Below the pieces are notes generated by a model, which saw nothing but the letters and a program-made list of their open reading frames with translations, was not told the DNA's origin and searched no databases. Position numbers and translations under genes: made by a program. Source: Candidatus Zhuqueibacterota bacterium 4572_119 (GTDB lineage Bacteria > Zhuqueibacterota > Zhuqueibacteria > Thermofontimicrobiales > Thermofontimicrobiaceae). From it: a stretch of 9,464 bases of DNA. Every line of letters begins with the position of its first letter. The stretch's first letter is position 1. Below are positions 6,412 to 9,464 of the stretch, one piece after another. The DNA is taken from NCBI GenBank assembly GCA_002084535.1, contig NBLI01000081.1, positions 1 to 9,464 of the forward strand, written 5' to 3'.

Positions 6412-7095
6412 TTACTGCTTTATTAAAATTTTCTCAGTTTCTATTTGTTTAAAAATATCGTGCAGAAACTCCACATAAATTTCCTCTCTTTTTCTTTTCT
6501 CAGGATGAAACGGGTACATAAATATCAATAATGACTGCACCCATTTTACAATGGAAGATTTCCGGGAGTAATTTCCAAGTAATTGCCCCGCTGAATTAAA
6601 AACTTCAACATCGACTGAATATGAATTTGTGTACGGAATTGGCAATAAAGTCACTGTTGCTGTTGATGCGATGACCCCCAAAAAGTATTTGGAAAAAGAC
6701 TTTTCTCTTTTAAATTTCATTTTGATAATGTAATCATGAGTTTGCCAGAGGCTGTCCTTGAGCGCGCGCCTTTTGGGTTCATTGACATCAGAGGCATATT
6801 CGGTAAAAGTTGAGTAATTTTTTATATTACTGAATTCGTTCAACGCATCCTGAAAGAAATCATCAAATCCGCTGATCCGCTGATATTTGTTGTCCAGCTT
6901 TGGAATCGCATCGAACCCTTTTGTCTGTCGTTGATGGCTAAAAATGAAAAACACACTGACCCGTTCTGCCCCATAATTCTTTATCGAAGGAGTAATAAAT
7001 TTGCCTTTAATAGATGACTTAAACGAAGCGCAACTCGTTAATGTGAGAATTAAAAAAAGAATCAATATTTTGGAATTAAACTTTTTTTTCTTCAT
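6412..7095 (-). CDS. Lipoprotein of unknown function, second gene of a two-gene unit
   Basis: The 227-residue protein begins with a lysine-rich lipoprotein signal (MKKKK, hydrophobic 10-19) and the lipobox LTSC, Cys22; residue +2 is Ala, which in E. coli-type sorting would send it to the outer membrane. The mature part is charged, with a more hydrophobic stretch at 138-156 (YFLGVIASTATVTLLPIPY). It is followed by a strand-like segment (SYSVDVEVFNSAGQLLGNYS, 158-177) and KWVQSLLIFMYPFHP (184-198). That pattern, a beta segment with a W-x-LL-hydrophobic-P patch, recurs in uncharacterised bacterial lipoproteins (from memory), but no named family is assigned. GGAGG 5 bases before ATG (7095) supports the start. 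The gap to the upstream membrane-protein stop is only 19 bases and contains this ribosome binding site, so the two are probably co-transcribed and may act together at the envelope. Confidence 0.75.
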   Translation of the reverse strand: MKKKKFNSKILILFLILTLTSCASFKSSIKGKFITPSIKNYGAERVSVFFIFSHQRQTKGFDAIPKLDNKYQRISGFDDFFQDALNEFSNIKNYSTFTEYASDVNEPKRRALKDSLWQTHDYIIKMKFKREKSFSKYFLGVIASTATVTLLPIPYTNSYSVDVEVFNSAGQLLGNYSRKSSIVKWVQSLLIFMYPFHPEKRKREEIYVEFLHDIFKQIETEKILIKQ

Positions 7096-7114
7096 TTTTT
7101 CCTCCGGGTTGGTT

Positions 7115-7528
7115 TTAAGACAATCGAATTACTAATGGAACAGCAATTGAAGTAAGAGCAAGACTCAAAATTACAATTGAAAAGGAAAGATATCTTTTCC
7201 CATAATTTGACAATAAAGATGAATCATAATATTTATCCACCTCATTATCCTGATACATAACAATAAGACCATCGAGAAGTTTTTCCCTGGTGCTTCTTCC
7301 GGTAAGCAATGCGGTAATAGCCACGCTGTTTACCATAATACCCATAAAAATAATCAATACAAAATCGTCACTCGGATTAGGATTTTTAGAAATCGCGCTT
7401 CCGGCAACTGCCGAGTTTACTGCCAACACGATGAGGTTAAAAAGAACCGCGGTTACAACAAAAATTGTATCGGTTCGCGCGCTTTGCTGTAACTCGTCCA
7501 GGATGTGTTGATGGACTTGATTAATCAT
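7115..7528 (-). CDS. Small membrane protein with three predicted helices, unknown function
   Basis: The 137-residue protein has hydrophobic segments at about 21-43, 56-76 and 113-134. A polar N-terminus (MINQVHQHILDELQQSARTD) precedes them, and a charged 36-residue loop (77-112, with REKLLDGL and YQDNEVDKYYD) joins helices two and three. No catalytic or binding motif is recognised. The two closely spaced helices with a soluble loop recall SLATT-type sensors only loosely, and there is no evidence for that. ATG at 7528 has AAGG 7 bases upstream. It is the first gene of a two-gene unit with the lipoprotein. Its start lies only 14 bases from the edge of an inverted-end element (7543-7668), so its promoter must lie inside or beyond that element; no clear promoter was found there. 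Confidence 0.7.
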   Translation of the reverse strand: MINQVHQHILDELQQSARTDTIFVVTAVLFNLIVLAVNSAVAGSAISKNPNPSDDFVLIIFMGIMVNSVAITALLTGRSTREKLLDGLIVMYQDNEVDKYYDSSLLSNYGKRYLSFSIVILSLALTSIAVPLVIRLS

Positions 7529-7542
7529 TGTTTTTTCCTTAT

Positions 7543-7668
7543 ATGAGTCAACTCTAAAAAGGTAAAAACCACGTATTTTTCAATCAAAACAAAAACTGTT
7601 TATATTGAAGTTATAGCACCTAAATTTATGATAAATCTTAAAATACCTGGTTTTTAGAATGGACTCAT
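7543..7668. mobile_element. 126-bp MITE-like element with terminal inverted repeats
   Basis: The left end ATGAGTCAACTCTAAAAA (7543-7560) matches the reverse complement of the right end (7668-7651) at 16 of 18 positions. After an 8-base insert on the left side, CCACGTATTTT (7569-7579) matches the right-end CCAGGTATTTT (7650-7640) at 10 of 11. The first 27 bases of the left end recur exactly at 9438-9464, and the identity stops sharply at the ATGAGTC edge, which marks this as a real element boundary. It is too short to encode a transposase, so it would have been moved in trans. It lies between the membrane-protein start and the broken isomerase gene. No clear target duplication is visible. Confidence 0.65.
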
Positions 7669-7751
7669 CTATAAAATCAATAAATATAGTTGTTGATGGC
7701 ACAATTTATTACTTAGTTGAAGTGTACGACATCTCTGTCTACCACCAGTAA

Positions 7752-8324
7752 CTGAGGTATGATGAAGCCGAGCTGAAAGCCCCAGCACCGGAAACTTACA
7801 AAGTCAAATTTGAGACATCAAAAGGCGATTTTATTATCGAGGTTTACCGGACGTGGTCTCCCAATGGCGCAGACCGGTTATATTATCTTGCCAATCATTC
7901 TTACTACAACAATGTTCGTTTCTTTCGCGTAATTGGTGATTTTATGGCGCAGTTTGGTTATCATGGCGACCCAGAGGTGATCAAAGTCTGGTCAACGAAA
8001 TCAATCCCTGATGACTCTGTTGTTGCGAGCAATAAAAGAGGATATGTGACCTTCGCGAAAAAAGGCATCCCAGATTCAAGATCGACTCAACTTTATATCA
8101 ATTATAGCGATAATATTGGTTTGGATGCTCAAGGTTTTTCGCCAATCGGAAAAGTAATCGAGGGAATGGATGTGGTAGATAATCTTTATAAAGGTTATGG
8201 CGATGGAGCGCCCAGAGGCAGTGGACCCAGTCAAGCCAAAATCATGCGGGAAGGAAATAAATATTTAAAAAAGAACTTCCCAAAGCTGGATTACATTAAA
8301 AAAGCTTACGTAATTTCTGAATAA
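7752..8324 (+). pseudogene. Cyclophilin-type peptidyl-prolyl isomerase, 5' end lost (no usable start)
   Basis: From just after a TAA at 7749, 190 codons stay open to the stop at 8322 and read as a bacterial cyclophilin. KVKFETSKGDFIIEVY is the first strand pair, FFRVIGDFMAQFG (codons near 7914-7958) is the core with the catalytic-type Arg and the F-M-x-Q residues, and FSPIGKVIEGMDVVDNLY follows. The usual ending GAPRGSGPSQ...NKYLKKNFPKLDYIKK is also present. These enzymes speed proline cis-trans isomerisation, often of exported proteins. No ATG, GTG or TTG occurs in frame before 7944, which lies inside the core, so that start would give a non-functional 126-residue stump. Exported relatives have a signal peptide before the KAP-like segment; here it is missing. 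A GAGG with ATG at 7759/7762 exists, but in another frame, ending after 4-5 codons; one base change in length would join it. The absence of other damage suggests recent loss, or an unusual start. Confidence 0.7.
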
Positions 8325-8339
8325 ATTTTGCAGGACTAA

Positions 8340-8380
8340 AAAAAAGAAAATCCCTGACTCAAACAGGGATTTTCTTTTTT
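8340..8380. terminator. Bidirectional intrinsic terminator between convergent genes
   Basis: A perfect 17-bp stem, A-run plus GAAAATCCCTG (8340-8356) and CAGGGATTTTCTTTTTT (8364-8380), encloses the 7-base loop ACTCAAA. The A/T ends provide a T-tract on both strands. It sits 16 bases after the isomerase stop and 30 bases after the stop of the SUMF1-like gene on the other strand, so it should end both transcripts. Confidence 0.92.
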
Positions 8381-8407
8381 ATAGGGAAAATTATATCACT
8401 TTGTGTC

Positions 8408-9367
8408 TTATTTAATTTTTGGATTAACAGAGCTTGCGCAACGAAAACCAATAAATTGCCTGGTATTATCCGGCTCCAAAGAGTAACGCAATGTAGCGCG
8501 TAATTCTTTTTTATGAAATAAAAACCCACCACCACGCACCACCTTTTGGCTGCCGTTTTCCGGACCCTGTGGATCGATATTCCTGCTATTAGAATAATAA
8601 TTTCTTAAATACCAATCCGCTACCCACTCCCTCACGTTCCCCACCATATCGTACGCGCCAAAACTGCTGTGGCTGTTTTGTGTTTGAAATCCTTCATACA
8701 TCTGACCGTTATAAAATCCCACAGGGCTCGTATTATCGTTAAATGGGTCTTTGCTATCCCAATAATTAGCCCGGGAACTGTCAATTTCATTTCCCCATGG
8801 ATAGAGTTTACCATCGATACCGCGGGCGGCTTTTTCCCATTCCGCTTCAGTGGGCAGCCGCTTATCATAAAATTTCGCGTAAGCGTCAGCTCCGTACCAG
8901 GATACATGAACTACCGGGTGATTCTCATAATCAGAAATTGACAGGTACAAATCTTGTTGAAGGACAATTTTTACGTATTCATTATTGAGATCGATATACT
9001 TGGCAATTTCATCAATTCGATTGGGGTAAAAATCTTTAAATTGATTTAGAAAACGGGCATACTGTGAATTGGTGACCGGATATTTATCGATCCAGAATTC
9101 ATCGATAAAAACTTCGCGCACCGGACGTTCATCAATTTCAAAATCCTCACTGCCCATAATAAAATTCCCAGCGGGGACGTGAACCATTTCATCAGGATTG
9201 ATTATTAAATTTTTAGTTTCTGTCAAAGTACTATCAATGGCAGAATCCTTTTTTGTTGGGTACAAAAGTTCCTGTAATTCTTTTTCTGTCTGCGGGAAAA
9301 CCGGTTTAATTGAAAAAAGGGACGTCACAAATAAAATAATGCTGCCAACTTTTAATAATCGCTTCAT
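8408..9367 (-). CDS. Secreted SUMF1/FGE-fold protein without active-site cysteines
   Basis: The 319-residue protein has a signal peptide (residues 1-26, ending VFPQ), a linker to about 58 and one FGE-sulfatase-type domain (PF03781, about 60-313). Signatures are MVHVPAGNFIMGS (61-73), DKYPVTNSQYARFL (94-107), HPVVHVSWYGADAYAKF (150-166) and RLPTEAEWEKAARG (170-183). They continue with YPWGNE (189-194), AYDMVGNVREWVADWY (238-253), VVRGGGF (276-282) and the terminal GFRC (307-310). True formylglycine-generating enzymes have a pair of cysteines near the VVRGGS segment; here the only cysteine in the protein is C310. It therefore should not oxidise sulfatase cysteines and is better seen as a binding or scaffold member of the fold in the periplasm or on the surface. 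ATG at 9367 has AGG 7 bases upstream. The gene ends at a shared terminator, and its promoter lies at 9417-9446. Confidence 0.88.
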   Translation of the reverse strand: MKRLLKVGSIILFVTSLFSIKPVFPQTEKELQELLYPTKKDSAIDSTLTETKNLIINPDEMVHVPAGNFIMGSEDFEIDERPVREVFIDEFWIDKYPVTNSQYARFLNQFKDFYPNRIDEIAKYIDLNNEYVKIVLQQDLYLSISDYENHPVVHVSWYGADAYAKFYDKRLPTEAEWEKAARGIDGKLYPWGNEIDSSRANYWDSKDPFNDNTSPVGFYNGQMYEGFQTQNSHSSFGAYDMVGNVREWVADWYLRNYYSNSRNIDPQGPENGSQKVVRGGGFLFHKKELRATLRYSLEPDNTRQFIGFRCASSVNPKIK

Positions 9368-9416
9368 AATAATACCTGTAGCTTTAGGTAAAAATAACAG
9401 TCAAATCCCCCCCCGT

Positions 9417-9446
9417 TTTATATTGCTTATTGCATTAATGAGTCAA
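9417..9446 (-). promoter_or_regulatory. Promoter of the SUMF1-like gene, -35 box from a repeat element
   Basis: On the minus strand TTGACT (9446-9441), an 18-base spacer and TATAAA (9422-9417) form a plausible sigma70-like promoter. Transcription would start near 9410, inside a run of eight G (minus strand, 9414-9407), giving a leader of about 43 nt. The TTGACT lies in the end of the repeat copy at 9438-9464, reading outward. Confidence 0.5.
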
Positions 9447-9464
9447 CTCTAAAAAGGTAAAAAC
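9438..9464. repeat. Second copy of the MITE-like element's end (cut by window edge)
   Basis: These 27 bases equal 7543-7569 exactly, starting ATGAGTCAACTC and continuing through AAAAAGGTAAAAAC to the last base of the window. The copies differ in the base just outside (A here, T at 7542). The rest of the element should lie beyond the window. Confidence 0.85.

Noticed and set aside
7944..8324. A separate 126-residue isomerase gene starting at ATG 7944
   Set aside because: The in-frame sequence upstream clearly encodes the missing first strands and the catalytic arginine, so this ATG is an internal methionine.
8408..9367. Sulfatase-activating enzyme
   Set aside because: The fold is right, but the catalytic cysteine pair is missing and no sulfatase gene is in the window.
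1..9464. Defence island, prophage or biosynthetic cluster
   Set aside because: No nuclease, helicase, integrase, phage or biosynthetic gene is seen; most coding stretches are separate envelope or transport genes.

Overview
The window is AT-rich and comes from a Gram-negative, two-membrane bacterium. This follows from the start of a TonB-dependent receptor with a carboxypeptidase-regulatory-like N-terminal domain, two lipoproteins with clear lipoboxes, and exported proteins with signal peptides. The gene mix, and the short intergenic palindromes of the GTCATTTCGA type, suggest a lineage in or near the FCB group (Calditrichota/KSB1, Ignavibacteria or Marinimicrobia-like). This placement is an inference; there is no rRNA or marker gene here. 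Promoters have sigma70-like TTGACA and TATAAT-like boxes, and ribosome binding sites are mostly GGAGG or AAGG.

Layout. Positions 1-851 (-): N-terminal part of the receptor gene, running off the window. Positions 852-1920: about 1.07 kb without a confident gene, holding the receptor's leader and several short palindromic or repeated units. Positions 1921-2988 (-): AI-2E/PerM-type membrane protein, divergent from an MFS transporter resembling the MFSD1 branch (3229-4479, +). The two share a 240-bp intergenic region with back-to-back promoters. Positions 4660-6195 (+): GHL10 (DigH/YngK-type) lipoprotein glycosidase with a C-terminal fibronectin-III-like domain. Positions 7528-6412 (-): a two-gene operon of unknown function, a small three-helix membrane protein followed by a lipoprotein. 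Positions 7543-7668: a 126-bp element with inverted ends. Positions 7752-8324 (+): a cyclophilin-type peptidyl-prolyl isomerase that has lost its start and signal peptide. A strong bidirectional terminator (8340-8380) separates it from a convergent secreted SUMF1/FGE-fold protein without active-site cysteines (8408-9367, -). The window ends inside a second copy of the 126-bp element's end.

How the genes fit together. Most products belong to the cell envelope, but apart from the two-gene unit at 7528-6412 there is no sign that they form one pathway. I see no defence system, CRISPR array, integron, prophage or biosynthetic cluster. The most interesting signals are the small palindromic elements: one lies directly upstream of the broken isomerase gene, and another appears to supply the -35 box of the SUMF1-like gene. 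The receptor leader, with two near-perfect Shine-Dalgarno sequences not placed for normal initiation, also stands out.
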